Assembly: GCF_001999305.1 (NCBI RefSeq)
Contig: NZ_MLHQ01000026.1
Location: forward strand, 50,066-114,065
Source of the DNA: Rodentibacter myodis
GTDB lineage: Bacteria > Pseudomonadota > Gammaproteobacteria > Enterobacterales > Pasteurellaceae
DNA: 64,000 bases
Direction: 5' to 3'
The notes beneath the pieces were generated by a model. That model searched no databases. It saw only the letters and a program-made list of their open reading frames with translations, and was not told the DNA's origin. A program made the translations under genes and the position numbers. Below, piece after piece: positions 52,257 through 62,832 of this stretch. Each line of letters opens with the position of its first letter. The stretch's first letter is position 1.

Positions 52257-55200
52257 TTATGCCTCCGCTTTCTCAATGTTCACCAAGAATGTTTTGTATT
52301 CCGGTGTTTGTGTATTTGCTTCACCCCAAGACGGCGTTAAGGTATTCGTAGAGAATCCACGATTGCCTTTACCATTTAAGGCTTTCATATTCCAGTGAAT
52401 TGGAATACCCACGTGGTGAACGGTTTTTCCATCAATTTCGAGGTCTTTCAAGCGTTTGGTTACCACGGCAACCGCTTTGATATAACCACGTTTTGAGGTA
52501 ATTTTCACCATATCACCTTTTTGAATGCCTTTTTCTGCCGCCAATTTTTCGCCAATTTCCACAAATTGTTGTGGTTGGGCGATGATATTAATGGCAGATT
52601 GTGCTGTCCAACTGTGGAAATGTTCGGTTAAACGATAAGTCGTTGCCACAAATGGGAACTCTTTGTTTGAACCGATAAATTCACGATCTTCTTTATAGAT
52701 ACGTACTGTCGGATCGGACACCACATTCGGGTGAAGTGGGTTTGTATCGATTGGGCTTTCAATCGGTTCATAATGCTCAGGTACAGGGCCGTTCGCGATT
52801 TTATCAACAGCAAATAAACGACCAACACCTTCGGCAGACATAATAAACGGCCCCGCATCGGAACCCGGTGGTTGTGTGCCATAATCAGCAACATCGTGCC
52901 AGTTCCAGTTTTTACCATTCCATTTGATTAATTGACGGTTTTTATCCCAAGGATTACCGTTAATATCCAAAGAGGCACGGCTATACAGTACACGGCGGTT
53001 TGCCGGCCATGCAAAGCCCCAACCAAGTGTACAACCTAACCCTGACGGATCGGAATTATCACGGTTGGCGGTTTGGTTACCTTTTTCAGTCCATTGACCA
53101 ACATATAACCAGTTACCTGATGTGGTTGTACCGTCATCACGTAAGTGGGCAAAGCCATTTAATAATTGACCTTTTTTATACATTAGGTTGCCGTTAGGAT
53201 CATAAAGATCATCAAGGGCATAACCGTTTAATTCTTTTGCCAATTCTTCCGCACTTGGCGAATGAGGTTGAGCATAATTCCACGTCATCGCCTCAAATGA
53301 TTCAATACCGCGACCGCCTTCTTTTTTGTAAAGTTCGTGCATTTCTTCACGAATCATTGAAAGAATGTCCACGTCAGGTAAGGCTTCACCCGGTTGATCA
53401 CAGCCTTTCCAGTGCCATTGCGCCCAACGACCGGAGTTAGAGATTGAACCGTCTTCTTCCGCGAAACAGGTGGTTGGTAAACGGAAGACTTCAGTTTGGA
53501 TTTCTGAAGGATTCACATCGTTTGATTCACCAAAGTTTTTCCAGAATTCGGAACTTTCCGTTTGAAGTGGATCCATTACGATTAAGTATTTGAGTTTACT
53601 CATACCGGCAAGGGTTTTGTTTTTGTTCGGTAATGAGTTCAATACGTTAAAGCCTTGTAGAATCCAACCGTGTAACTGACCATCATTCATCAATTTCACG
53701 TGAGTAATTGGATCATATACGCGGTCTGTTTTTGGTAAGAAATCAAATCCCCAACTGTTTTCTTTGGTTGCGTTATCGCCATAGAAAGTCTTCATCATAC
53801 TTACAAAGAATTTTGAAGTATTGCGATAATAGTTGATTTGACCCGGCACAATATCTTTCGGCGTAATCGCATTAATATATTGATCGTAAGAGGTATCTTT
53901 ATCGTTTGGTAAACGCATATAGCCCGGTAAGGATGTCGGCAACAAGCCCATATCCGTTGTGCCTTGTACGTTTGAGTGTCCACGAAGTGCATTAATACCG
54001 CCGCCCGGCATACCCATATTACCTAGAAGTAATTGAATCATTGCCATTGAACGGATATTTTGTGTACCGATTGTGTGTTCCGTAAAACCTAACGCATATA
54101 AGTGCGTCATTGTTTTATTCGGCGCAGAGGTTTTACCGATTTCTTCACAGATTTGTAAGAAAAGTTTTTGTTTCACACCGGTAATACGCTCAACCATTTC
54201 CGGCGTATAGCGGGAAACGTGTTCTTTCAATACATTAATCACGCAACGCGGATCTTGCAATGTCATATCACGTTTGGCATTGCCGTTTTCATCAAATTGA
54301 TAATTCCAACTTGATGTATCGTAGCGACGTTTTTCTGCGTCATAGCCTGAGAATAAACCGTCTTCAAATTTGAAGCCTTCGTTTACCAAGAATGAGGCAT
54401 TGGTATAATGTTTAACATATTCGTGTTGAATTTGGTTTGTTTCCAATAAGTAACGGATCACCCCCATTAAGAAGGCAATATCGGAACCGGAACGAATTGG
54501 GGCGTGAATATCGGCAACAGATGCCGTACGGTTAAAGCGCGGATCAACCACGATGATTTTCGCACCGTTTTTCTTCGCTTCAATCGCCCAACGGAAACCT
54601 ACAGGATGTGCTTCGGCAGGGTTACCACCTTGAACAATAATGAGATCGGCGTTTTTGATATCAACCCAGTTATTTGTCATCGCACCGCGACCAAATGATG
54701 GAGCAAGACTTGCTACCGTTGGTCCGTGTCAAGTATTCGCTTGGTTACATACCGGCACCATCCCGAGCATACGAATCCATTTTTGCGTTAATAAGGCGGC
54801 TTCGTTGCTCATTGCGGAGGCGGTCATAATTCCGGTGGTTGCCCAACGGTTTACGGTTTTACCGCTTGCATCGGTTTCAATAAAGTTAGCATCACGGTCA
54901 TCTTTCATTAAGCGGGCAACGCGTTTAATTGCTTCTTTCCAAGAAATGCGTTCCCATTTGTCTGAACCCGGTGCGCGATATTCAGGGTAGAGCGCACGGC
55001 TTTCACTGTTAACATAATCCAACGCGCCGGCACCTTTCGGGCAAAGTGCGCCACGGCTAACCGGATGATCCGGATCACCTTCAAGATGGAATAATTTAGA
55101 ACGGGTATTTGTACCGGTGTGGCCGCTTAATGTATCGGAAGGTTTACCGGTACTATATAACAACATACCGCAGCTAACGGCACAATATGTACAAGTGTTA

Positions 55201-55340
55201 CGGGATTCATAGGCGCGTAATAATTTGTATTCACGCGGTGCTGCCAATGTGCTTGCCGGCGCAAAGCCTAGCATTGCAGCGGAAGTTCCCGCCATACCAC
55301 TTGCACAGATCTTAAAGAATTTTCTTCTTGAGACCTGCAT
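52257..55340 (-). CDS. fdoG: Formate dehydrogenase catalytic (alpha) subunit, selenoprotein
   Basis: This molybdopterin-guanine-dinucleotide enzyme oxidises formate on the periplasmic side. The reading frame is interrupted by a TGA at 54729-54731 (codon 204), in the context [32 protein letters not shown], exactly where the E. coli homologue has selenocysteine; read through, the protein has 1027 residues, the family length. The N-terminus is a twin-arginine signal ([12 protein letters not shown]). The [4Fe-4S] motif CTYCAVSCG...CPKG is near residue 50. ATG 55340 follows AAGGAG at 6 bases. A bacterial SECIS-like hairpin follows the TGA. No selABD gene is in the window. Confidence 0.95.
54685..54731 (-). 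promoter_or_regulatory. Selenocysteine UGA with downstream bSECIS-like hairpin
   Basis: On the mRNA, UGA is followed by CACGGACC and then the hairpin AGCAAGUCUUGCU, whose loop AGUC within a GCA/UGC-type stem resembles the SelB-recognised apical loop in E. coli fdn/fdh mRNAs (AGGUCUGC). Spacing to the UGA is about 15 bases, as expected. Confidence 0.8.
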
Positions 55341-55523
55341 AATCACTCCTTTCAACAATAAGGTTGTCAGATGTTAGATAGTAAGAAATTCGTCTGGATA
55401 ATTTGATTGGTTTCGTTAGAATAACGAATCATAATCGACTAAATTGCGTGCACAAAACACTGTGTAGGATACCGATTTTTTATGGATAAATCTATAATCA
55501 AAATACATTATCCCTATAAAAAT

Positions 55524-55539
55524 GGTGATCCAGATCACA
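55524..55539. promoter_or_regulatory. CRP/FNR-like site between fdoG and fdhD
   Basis: GGTGATCCAGATCACA matches TGTGA-N6-TCACA at all but one position. Its core GTGAT-CCAG-ATCAC is also one base per half off the FNR consensus TTGAT-N4-ATCAA. It sits in the divergent spacer and could serve both directions under oxygen limitation or catabolite control. Confidence 0.65.
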
Positions 55540-55594
55540 AAATAAACGAATATTGTCATATTTTTGTTATAAAAAGTTTAACGGATAGATAATA

Positions 55595-56407
55595 ATGCAT
55601 TGGCTTATTGAACAAACAATTCATTTTTTTCACAAACCTAAAACAGCGGAAAAAACGACCGCACTTTTAACGGATAAACCCGATTATCTCGCCGTTGAAA
55701 TGCCGGTTTCACTGGTTTATAACGGCATTTCTCACGCGGTGATGATGTGTTCACCTCAGGATTTAGAAGATTTTGCCTTGGGTTTTTCATTAACAGAAGG
55801 CATTATTGATAAACCGAGTGAGATTTATGGTATTGACGTTGTTGAAGTCTGTAATGGTATTGAGGTTCAAATTGAGCTTTCCAGTCGAAAATTTATGGCA
55901 TTAAAAGCACATCGCCGTAATCTTACGGGACGAACCGGTTGTGGCATTTGTGGTACGGAACAGATCAATCAGGTGTATAAAAACTTGCCGAAATTAGACC
56001 GCACTTTTGAATTTGATCTTAATTTGCTTGATGATTGCCTTTCTACCTTGCAGAAAAATCAAGAATTAGGAAAGCAGACCGGCGCAACACATGCCGCTGC
56101 ATTTTTTGATCTTCAAGGTAATATGCTTGCGATTCGTGAAGATGTGGGTCGCCACGTGGCGTTAGATAAACTACTTGGTTGGTATGCCAAAAGGGATAAA
56201 CCGCAAGGATTTATATTGGTTTCAAGCCGAGCCAGTTATGAAATGGTGCAAAAAGTGATTGCTTGCGGTGTGGAAATGTTGGTGGCAATTTCAGCGGCAA
56301 CAGATTTAGCCGTAAAAATGGCAGAAACACATCATTTGACGCTACTCGGATTTGCTAGAGAAGGGAAGAGTAATATTTATACTGGGAGAGTGCGGTTGAA
56401 ATTTTAG
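55595..56407 (+). CDS. fdhD: Formate dehydrogenase accessory sulfurtransferase FdhD
   Basis: This 270-residue protein transfers sulfur from IscS to the molybdenum cofactor of formate dehydrogenase. The conserved [12 protein letters not shown] motif (two catalytic Cys) lies near residue 115. Other typical segments are [36 protein letters not shown] and [21 protein letters not shown] at 55595 has only a weak ribosome site (ACGGATAG). It is divergent from the fdoGHI operon, whose active site it serves; fdhE lies on the other side. Confidence 0.95.
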   Translation: MHWLIEQTIHFFHKPKTAEKTTALLTDKPDYLAVEMPVSLVYNGISHAVMMCSPQDLEDFALGFSLTEGIIDKPSEIYGIDVVEVCNGIEVQIELSSRKFMALKAHRRNLTGRTGCGICGTEQINQVYKNLPKLDRTFEFDLNLLDDCLSTLQKNQELGKQTGATHAAAFFDLQGNMLAIREDVGRHVALDKLLGWYAKRDKPQGFILVSSRASYEMVQKVIACGVEMLVAISAATDLAVKMAETHHLTLLGFAREGKSNIYTGRVRLKF

Positions 56408-56446
56408 GTATTTTTTATCTTGAATATTTATTGATTTCTCTAAAAG

Positions 56447-56470
56447 AGGACGGTTGCTCCGTCCTTTTTA
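56447..56470. terminator. Terminator between fdhD and the binding-protein gene
   Basis: A 7-bp stem AGGACGG / CCGTCCT with loop TTGCT (56447-56465) is followed by TTTTTA on the plus strand and has AAAA before it. It lies between convergent genes and is probably used by both. Confidence 0.8.
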
Positions 56471-56474
56471 TCGT

Positions 56475-57503
56475 CTACTTACTTTTGGTTTCCGTAACCC
56501 AGCGTTCAATTAAGTATTTGGATTCTTGTGGTGAACCGAATTTGACGAAATCAATATCAATTAATTTCAATTTATCTGCCGGCGTAAAGCCCGGTGCAGG
56601 TTGTGCATTGATATTGGTCGGAAGTTGGTAGGAATCCCCTTCCCGCCAAGGTATCTCTTGAGCGTCCTTACCAAGCACAAAATCAATAAAAAGTTTGGCA
56701 TTTTCTAAATTGCGGGCGTTCTTGATAATACTCGCCGCGCCCAATGCGTAGCCCACGCCTTCACAAGGAAGTACGCCTTCAACGGGCGCACCTTTATTTT
56801 TTTCTTTCGCATAACTCAGCATAAACCCTAAATCTATGGCAACATCGCCTGTGGCTAAATTACTGGTTGCCATTCCCGTTTTGGTATATTGTGAAATATT
56901 ATTATTTAAGGTTTTCAGATAATCGTAGGTTTTATTCTCACCCCAAAGAGAAATTAACGTACTTAATAAAGAATACCCGGTGCCGGATACACGTGGATCG
57001 GCATACTGAATTTGATTTTTAAATTCCGGCTTGGTTAAATCGGCAAAACATTTAGGCGGTGCTACGCCAAGTTCTCTGAGTTTTTTCGTATTTACCCCAA
57101 TCCCCATTTCCATTAAGTAAATGACGGAAGTGAAATCGCCCCACTGATCCATTAGGGGTTTAAATTTCGGCATAATTTCTTTTTGCATTGGCGAACGATA
57201 GCGTTCAAACAGATCTAAATTCACCGCTTGCAAGTGTGGCTCAATTGTACCGCCATACCATACATCCGCCTGTGGATTTTTTTGTTCTGCCTTAATTTTG
57301 CCTAAGACAGTACCGGTGCTGTTACGCACAAATTGGGTTTCCACGTTATATTTTTTCGCAAATGCCTGTGTAACTTTTTCACAAGTCGTATTTTGCACGC
57401 TACAGTAAACCGTGAGTTTGCCGGCAGCCTGTACCGATTGTGAAGCCAGCCCTAACAGGGAAAAAAGTGCGGTTAATTTTAAGGGAGTTTTTAGGAATTC
57501 CAT
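56475..57503 (-). CDS. Periplasmic ABC-transporter binding protein, ferric-iron/sugar-phosphate (AfuA-like, COG1840)
   Basis: This 342-residue protein has a signal peptide (MEFLKTPLKLTALFSLLGLASQSVQAAG) and mature start KLTVYCSVQNTTCEKV, followed by STGTVLGKIKAEQKNPQADVWYGGTIEPHL, typical of the COG1840 Fe3+/AfuA group. The NSTG and WYGG segments lie in the ligand cleft. The start at 57503 has GAGGT six bases upstream. No permease or ATPase gene is adjacent, so it is an orphan in this window; a related H. influenzae protein is HI_0131. Whether the ligand is ferric iron or, as shown for A. pleuropneumoniae AfuA, hexose phosphates cannot be told here. Confidence 0.8.
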   Translation of the reverse strand: MEFLKTPLKLTALFSLLGLASQSVQAAGKLTVYCSVQNTTCEKVTQAFAKKYNVETQFVRNSTGTVLGKIKAEQKNPQADVWYGGTIEPHLQAVNLDLFERYRSPMQKEIMPKFKPLMDQWGDFTSVIYLMEMGIGVNTKKLRELGVAPPKCFADLTKPEFKNQIQYADPRVSGTGYSLLSTLISLWGENKTYDYLKTLNNNISQYTKTGMATSNLATGDVAIDLGFMLSYAKEKNKGAPVEGVLPCEGVGYALGAASIIKNARNLENAKLFIDFVLGKDAQEIPWREGDSYQLPTNINAQPAPGFTPADKLKLIDIDFVKFGSPQESKYLIERWVTETKSK

Positions 57504-57581
57504 TTCAGACCTCGTCATAAAGTTAAGAGTCCGTACTATAAGTGAGGATTCGTCAATTGTAAACGATTGCGTAATTCCTCA

Positions 57582-57610
57582 TTGTCTAATTTCTAAAATC
57601 GCACTATAAT
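57582..57610 (+). promoter_or_regulatory. Probable sigma-70 promoter of uvrD
   Basis: TTGTCT (57582-57587) and a perfect TATAAT (57605-57610) are separated by 17 bases, starting about 26 bases before the uvrD ATG. No LexA-type CTG-N10-CAG operator was noticed. Confidence 0.6.
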
Positions 57611-57642
57611 CCCCTGTAAATTTGAACAGATAAAATAACATA

Positions 57643-59823
57643 ATGGACATTTCCGAATTACTTGATGGCTTAAATGATAAACAGCGTGAAGCGGTGGCGG
57701 CACCACTTGGTCATTACTTGGTTTTAGCCGGTGCGGGCAGTGGTAAAACCCGTGTGCTAACTCACCGAATTGCGTGGTTGGTGGCAGTAGAAAATATTTC
57801 TGAAGGCAGCATTATGGCGGTAACCTTCACCAATAAAGCCGCCGCAGAAATGCGTCATCGTATTCAGGCAACCCTAGCCAAACATTCCCCCTCCAACTTA
57901 TTTGGTATGTGGATTGGCACTTTCCATAGTATCGCCCATCGCCTATTGCGCGCCCATCATTTAGATGTGGGATTGCCACAAGATTTCCAAATTTTAGATT
58001 CCGAAGACCAACTTCGTTTAGTGAAACGCCTATTAAAATTACATAATTTTGACGAAAAAGCATTTCCGCCCAAACAAGCCTGTTGGTACATCAATAATAA
58101 GAAAGATGAAGGTTTACGCCCTAACGAGATTGAAGATTTTAATGATCGACAAGAACGGGAATGGATTAAAATTTATCAGATTTATCAAGACACCTGCGAT
58201 CGTGCAGGCTTAGTAGATTTTGCCGAGCTTTTAATTCGGGCTTATGAATTGTTTGATAAAAAACCGTTAATCTTGCAACGTTATCAACAACGTTTCCAAC
58301 ATATTTTGGTGGATGAGTTTCAAGATACCAATAAAATCCAATACAAATGGATCAGAATTCTTGCCGAACAAAGTGGCAAAGTGATGATCGTAGGGGATGA
58401 TGACCAATCCATTTACGGTTGGCGTGGCGCACAAATTGAAAATATACAAAAATTCCTCAAAGATTTTAAAGCCGAAACCATTCGCCTTGAACAAAATTAC
58501 CGCTCAACCGCCAATATTCTAAACAGCGCAAATGAATTAATCGCCAATAATACGGATCGCCTTGGCAAAAATTTATGGACGGACGGAGAAAAAGGCGATC
58601 CAGTGGGCATTTATGCGGCATTTAATGAATTAGATGAAGCAAAATTTGTCGCCTCACAAATTCAAGATTGGATCGACAACGGCGGCAAACAGGATGATTG
58701 TGCCGTATTGTATCGTAGTAATAGCCAATCACGTGTAATTGAAGAAGCCTTGATCCGATGCCAAATTCCGTATCGTATTTATGGCGGAATGCGATTTTTT
58801 GAACGGCAAGAAATCAAAGATGCCCTCGCCTATCTACGCCTGATTAATAATCGCCAAGATGATGCAGCCTTTGAACGGGTAATTAACACGCCAACACGTG
58901 GTATTGGCGATCGCACATTAGATATATTGCGCAACTTAACCCGTGAACGGCAAATTACATTATGGCAGGCGGTGCAGGTTGCCTCACAAGAAAATATGCT
59001 GACGGGACGGGCTTCAACCGCCTTATTACGTTTCCAAGAATTAATTAATTCTTTACAGGTAGATACTGCCGAAATGCCGTTATTTGCCCAAACGGATTTC
59101 GTGATTAAACATTCCGGTTTGTATGAAATGTACAAACAGGAAAAAGGCGAAAAGGGCGAAGTGCGAATTGAAAACTTAGAAGAATTGGTCACCGCAACCC
59201 GGGAATTTATCAAACCTGATGAGGCAGAAGATATGACGGAACTCACCGCCTTTTTAACCCACGCCTCCCTTGAGGCAGGTGAAGAACAAGCCTCACCTCA
59301 TCAATCTTGTGTTGAAATGATGACCTTGCACTCCGCAAAAGGGCTGGAGTTTCCCCGTGTATTTATCGTGGGGGTTGAAGAGGGACTATTCCCAAGTTTC
59401 CGCTCTTTTGAAGAACCGGGTCGTTTAGAAGAAGAACGCCGCTTGGCTTATGTGGGCATTACACGGGCGAAACAAAAACTCACTATTTCTTATGCAGAAA
59501 GTCGCCGTTTATATGCAAAAGAAGAACGTCATTTGCCTTCCCGTTTTATTGCAGAATTACCGAAAGATTGTACCCAAGAAATTCGTTTACGTGGAACCGT
59601 AACTCGCGCAATGAACTTTGCCAAAGTCGGCACATTATCCCCTTCTCCGGAAAATGAAAACGGTTGGAAAATGGGACAAAAAGTAAAACATGAAAAATTT
59701 GGTTTAGGCACAGTGATTAATGTGGAAGGCACAGATAACAACACCCGCCTACAAATCGCCTTCCAAGCCCAAGGCATAAAATGGCTCATCGCACATTTGG
59801 CAAAATTAGAGAAAGTGCGGTAG
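57643..59823 (+). CDS. uvrD: DNA helicase II (UvrD)
   Basis: This 726-residue SF1 3'-5' helicase serves nucleotide excision repair and mismatch repair. Helicase motifs are visible in order: Q motif LNDKQREAV, motif I LAGAGSGKTRVLTHR near residue 30, Ia VTFTNKAAAEM, II LVDEFQDTNKIQ near 220, III VGDDDQSIYGWRGA, IV LEQNYRST, V LHSAKGLEFPRVFIVG near 565, and VI EEERRLAYVGITRAK. The C-terminus has a Tudor-like KVKHEKFGLGTV segment. This is the UvrD rather than Rep type. It is separated from dpp genes by an uptake-signal terminator. Confidence 0.95.
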   Translation: MDISELLDGLNDKQREAVAAPLGHYLVLAGAGSGKTRVLTHRIAWLVAVENISEGSIMAVTFTNKAAAEMRHRIQATLAKHSPSNLFGMWIGTFHSIAHRLLRAHHLDVGLPQDFQILDSEDQLRLVKRLLKLHNFDEKAFPPKQACWYINNKKDEGLRPNEIEDFNDRQEREWIKIYQIYQDTCDRAGLVDFAELLIRAYELFDKKPLILQRYQQRFQHILVDEFQDTNKIQYKWIRILAEQSGKVMIVGDDDQSIYGWRGAQIENIQKFLKDFKAETIRLEQNYRSTANILNSANELIANNTDRLGKNLWTDGEKGDPVGIYAAFNELDEAKFVASQIQDWIDNGGKQDDCAVLYRSNSQSRVIEEALIRCQIPYRIYGGMRFFERQEIKDALAYLRLINNRQDDAAFERVINTPTRGIGDRTLDILRNLTRERQITLWQAVQVASQENMLTGRASTALLRFQELINSLQVDTAEMPLFAQTDFVIKHSGLYEMYKQEKGEKGEVRIENLEELVTATREFIKPDEAEDMTELTAFLTHASLEAGEEQASPHQSCVEMMTLHSAKGLEFPRVFIVGVEEGLFPSFRSFEEPGRLEEERRLAYVGITRAKQKLTISYAESRRLYAKEERHLPSRFIAELPKDCTQEIRLRGTVTRAMNFAKVGTLSPSPENENGWKMGQKVKHEKFGLGTVINVEGTDNNTRLQIAFQAQGIKWLIAHLAKLEKVR

Positions 59824-59871
59824 AATCGCCGAACGCTTTGTTTTAAATTGGCTTTGTTCTATTGGTTTGTT

Positions 59872-59904
59872 AAAAAAGTGCGGTGAAAATTGACCGCACT
59901 TTTC
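59872..59904 (+). terminator. Inverted uptake-signal pair between uvrD and dppB
   Basis: AAAAAAGTGCGGT (59872-59884) and ACCGCACTTTT (59893-59903) pair around GAAAATTG, about 50 bases after the uvrD stop. A further single uptake core (59813-59821) overlaps the uvrD stop. Confidence 0.75.
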
Positions 59905-59925
59905 CTTTCTTTGTTGGGTGATTTA

Positions 59926-60927
59926 ATGTTTAAATTTATCTTCAAACGTATTTTGATGGTGATCCCAACCTTTATCGCCATTACCTTTGTGACCTTTGCA
60001 CTGGTGCATTTTATCCCCGGTGATCCGGTGGAAATTATGATGGGAGAGCGTGGTTTAACGCCTGAAATTCATCAACAAATGATGCACCAACTGGGATTGG
60101 ATTTACCCTTATATCAACAATATTTCAATTATATTGGGAATGTGATTCAAGGGGACTTTGGCGAATCTTTCCGAACCAACCAACCGGTTCTCTCTGAATT
60201 TTTCACGCTTTTTCCTGCAACCGCAGAACTTGCCTTCTTTGCTTTGTTTTGGTCGTTACTGGGTGGGGGGATTTTAGGTACGATTGCCGCAGTGAAAAAA
60301 GACAGTTGGATTTCCCACACCGTAACGGTTGCCTCGCTTACCGGTTATTCAATGCCTATTTTCTGGTGGGGATTGATTTTGATTCTGTATGTTTCCCCTT
60401 GGTTTGACTTGCCGCAAGGCGGTCGTTTGGAAAATGACTTTTGGATTGATACCCCAACAGGATTTATGCTGATTGATACTTGGCTTTCTGGTGTGCCGGG
60501 GGCATTTACCAATGCGGTAAAATCGTTGATTTTGCCCGCCATTGTGTTAGGTACAATTCCCCTTGCCATTATCACAAGAATGACACGTTCGGCAATGCTG
60601 GAAGTATTGGGTGAAGACTATATTCGCACGGCAAAAGCAAAAGGATTGAGCTATCCCCGCGTTGTAATTGTTCACGCATTGCGTAATGCATTGATTCCGG
60701 TCGTCACTGTCGTGGGATTAATTGTAGGGCAGTTACTTTCCGGCGCGGTGCTGACGGAAACCATTTTCTCTTGGCCGGGAATTGGGAAATGGATTATTGA
60801 TGCCATTCACTCCCGTGATTACCCGGTGTTACAAGGCTCAGTATTAATTATTGCGACCATAATTATTGTGGTGAATTTAATGATTGATTTACTTTATGGC
60901 GTGGTGAATCCGCGTATTCGTCATTAA
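59926..60927 (+). CDS. dppB: Dipeptide ABC transporter permease DppB
   Basis: This 333-residue inner-membrane permease has about six hydrophobic helices and, near residue 225, the permease EAA-type loop EDYIRTAKAKGLSYPRVVIVHALRNALIPVVTVVG that contacts the ATPases. It starts MFKFIFKRILMVIPTFIAITFVTF with the DppB pattern PGDPVEIMMGERG. The ATG at 59926 has GGTGA as a weak ribosome site; a longer frame upstream is unlikely to be used. It heads the dppBCDF operon, whose usual dppA binding-protein gene is missing from this position. Confidence 0.94.
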   Translation: MFKFIFKRILMVIPTFIAITFVTFALVHFIPGDPVEIMMGERGLTPEIHQQMMHQLGLDLPLYQQYFNYIGNVIQGDFGESFRTNQPVLSEFFTLFPATAELAFFALFWSLLGGGILGTIAAVKKDSWISHTVTVASLTGYSMPIFWWGLILILYVSPWFDLPQGGRLENDFWIDTPTGFMLIDTWLSGVPGAFTNAVKSLILPAIVLGTIPLAIITRMTRSAMLEVLGEDYIRTAKAKGLSYPRVVIVHALRNALIPVVTVVGLIVGQLLSGAVLTETIFSWPGIGKWIIDAIHSRDYPVLQGSVLIIATIIIVVNLMIDLLYGVVNPRIRH

Positions 60928-60940
60928 TTGGAGGGAAATG

Positions 60941-61828
60941 ATGACTGACACAACATTAATGTTAGCACCAAGAACTCCTTTGCAGGAATTTTGGTTTTAT
61001 TTTAAACAAAATCGTGGTGCATTAATCGGCTTAATTTTTATTCTTATCGTGGCATTAATAAGTATTTTTGCCCCTTATATTGCCCCTTTTGATCCTGCCG
61101 AACAAAACCGTGCCGCACTCTTATTGCCCCCGGCTTGGTACGAAGGTGGAAATTCGGCTTATTTATTGGGAACGGACGATATTGGTCGTGATATTCTTTC
61201 ACGTATTATTTATGGTACACGTATTTCAGTGTTTGCCGGTCTTGTGATCGTATTGCTTTCTTGTGTTTTAGGCACAAGTCTTGGCTTGGTTGCAGGTTAT
61301 TATGGCGGCGTATTGGACACGATGATTGTTCGTTTAATTGATATTATGCTTGCTATCCCCAATTTATTGCTCACCATCGTTGTGGTTTCCATTCTTGAAC
61401 CTTCATTAGTGAATGCTACCCTTGCCATTGCGGTAGTATCGATTCCAAGCTATGTGCGTTTAACCCGGGCGGCTGTGATGAATGAAAAAGGACGTGATTA
61501 TGTTACCTCCTCAAAAGTCGCCGGGGCAGGTATTTTACGTTTAATGTTTATTGTGATTTTACCAAACTGTTTAGCTCCATTAATTGTGCAGATGACTATG
61601 GGCATCTCTAATGCCATTTTAGAACTAGCAACTTTGGGTTTCCTTGGTATTGGTGCAAAACCGCCTACACCGGAACTTGGCACAATGTTGTCTGAAGCCC
61701 GTAGTTTTATGCAAGCTGCAAATTGGTTGGTGACGATTCCCGGGTTGGTGATTCTTTCTTTGGTTCTCGCTTTTAATTTAATGGGTGATGGTTTGCGTGA
61801 TGCACTTGATCCAAAACTTAAACAATAG
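60941..61828 (+). CDS. dppC: Dipeptide ABC transporter permease DppC
   Basis: This 295-residue inner-membrane permease has an N-terminal OppC-type cytoplasmic segment ([21 protein letters not shown]), six hydrophobic helices, and [21 protein letters not shown] plus the EAA loop [28 protein letters not shown]. It forms the heterodimeric channel with DppB. ATG at 60941 is 6 bases from GGAGG; the adjacent ATG at 60938 would be too close. It is separated from dppD by 8 bases. Confidence 0.94.
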   Translation: MTDTTLMLAPRTPLQEFWFYFKQNRGALIGLIFILIVALISIFAPYIAPFDPAEQNRAALLLPPAWYEGGNSAYLLGTDDIGRDILSRIIYGTRISVFAGLVIVLLSCVLGTSLGLVAGYYGGVLDTMIVRLIDIMLAIPNLLLTIVVVSILEPSLVNATLAIAVVSIPSYVRLTRAAVMNEKGRDYVTSSKVAGAGILRLMFIVILPNCLAPLIVQMTMGISNAILELATLGFLGIGAKPPTPELGTMLSEARSFMQAANWLVTIPGLVILSLVLAFNLMGDGLRDALDPKLKQ

Positions 61829-61836
61829 GGGGCAGA

Positions 61837-62829
61837 ATGGCATTATTAGAGGTAAAACAACTTTCTGTTCACTTTGGTGATAAAAAAACACCGTTTAAAG
61901 CGGTAGATCGCGTGAATTATCAAGTTGAACAAGGTGAAGTATTAGGCATCGTTGGCGAATCCGGCTCGGGAAAATCGGTGAGTTCCCTCGCCATTATGGG
62001 ATTAATTGATTATCCGGGGCGGGTTTCGGCAGAATCGTTAATATTTGAAAACAAAGATTTATTAACGCTCGATAATAAGACAAAACGATCGCTCATTGGT
62101 GCAGATGTAGCAATGATTTTCCAAGATCCAATGACCAGTTTAAACCCTGCCTATACGGTTGGTTTTCAAATTATGGAAGCCTTAAAAACCCACGAGGGCG
62201 GTTCTAAAAAAGAAAGACGTGAACGTACATTGGAATTGTTGCGTCTGGTAGGGATTCCCGATCCTGAATCCCGTATTGATGTATATCCACACCAACTTTC
62301 CGGTGGGATGAGCCAGCGGGTGATGATTGCAATGGCGATTGCCTGCAAACCCAAATTATTAATTGCCGATGAACCAACTACCGCATTAGATGTAACGATT
62401 CAAGCACAAATTGTGGATCTGCTACTCGACTTACAGAAAAAGGAATGTATGTCGTTAATTCTGATTACCCACGATTTGGCACTGGTGGCGGAGGCGGCAC
62501 ATCGTATTATTGTGATGTATGCAGGGCAAGTGGTGGAAGAAGGGCTTGCCGAAGAAATTTTCCGTGAACCAAAACATCCTTATACACAAGCATTATTGCG
62601 TTCTTTACCGGAATTTTCGGAAGGAAAATCACGCTTACAATCCTTAGCGGGAGTTGTTCCGGGAAAATATGATCGTCCTACCGGTTGTTTATTGAATCCA
62701 CGTTGCCCTTATGCTACGGAGCATTGTCGTCAAACAGAACCTGATTTACATCATATTGGCCATCGCAAAGTGAAATGCCATACGCCACTCAACGCACAAG
62801 GCGAACCTGTGGAATATCAAGGAGCATAA
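61837..62829 (+). CDS. dppD: Dipeptide ABC transporter ATP-binding protein DppD
   Basis: This 330-residue ATPase has Walker [16 protein letters not shown] near residue 43, signature [15 protein letters not shown], Walker [13 protein letters not shown] and the switch THDLALVAE. The C-terminal oligopeptide/dipeptide extension carries [20 protein letters not shown], with the cysteine pattern of the Opp/Dpp ATPases that bind a [4Fe-4S] or zinc. It starts 8 bases after dppC and ends 3 bases before dppF, consistent with one polycistronic mRNA. Confidence 0.95.
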   Translation: MALLEVKQLSVHFGDKKTPFKAVDRVNYQVEQGEVLGIVGESGSGKSVSSLAIMGLIDYPGRVSAESLIFENKDLLTLDNKTKRSLIGADVAMIFQDPMTSLNPAYTVGFQIMEALKTHEGGSKKERRERTLELLRLVGIPDPESRIDVYPHQLSGGMSQRVMIAMAIACKPKLLIADEPTTALDVTIQAQIVDLLLDLQKKECMSLILITHDLALVAEAAHRIIVMYAGQVVEEGLAEEIFREPKHPYTQALLRSLPEFSEGKSRLQSLAGVVPGKYDRPTGCLLNPRCPYATEHCRQTEPDLHHIGHRKVKCHTPLNAQGEPVEYQGA

Positions 62830-62832
62830 ACA

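Noticed and set aside
52257..55340. fdoG as a frameshifted pseudogene or two genes
   Set aside because: The interruption is a UGA in frame at the catalytic position with conserved sequence on both sides and a SECIS-like hairpin; the read-through length equals that of the family.
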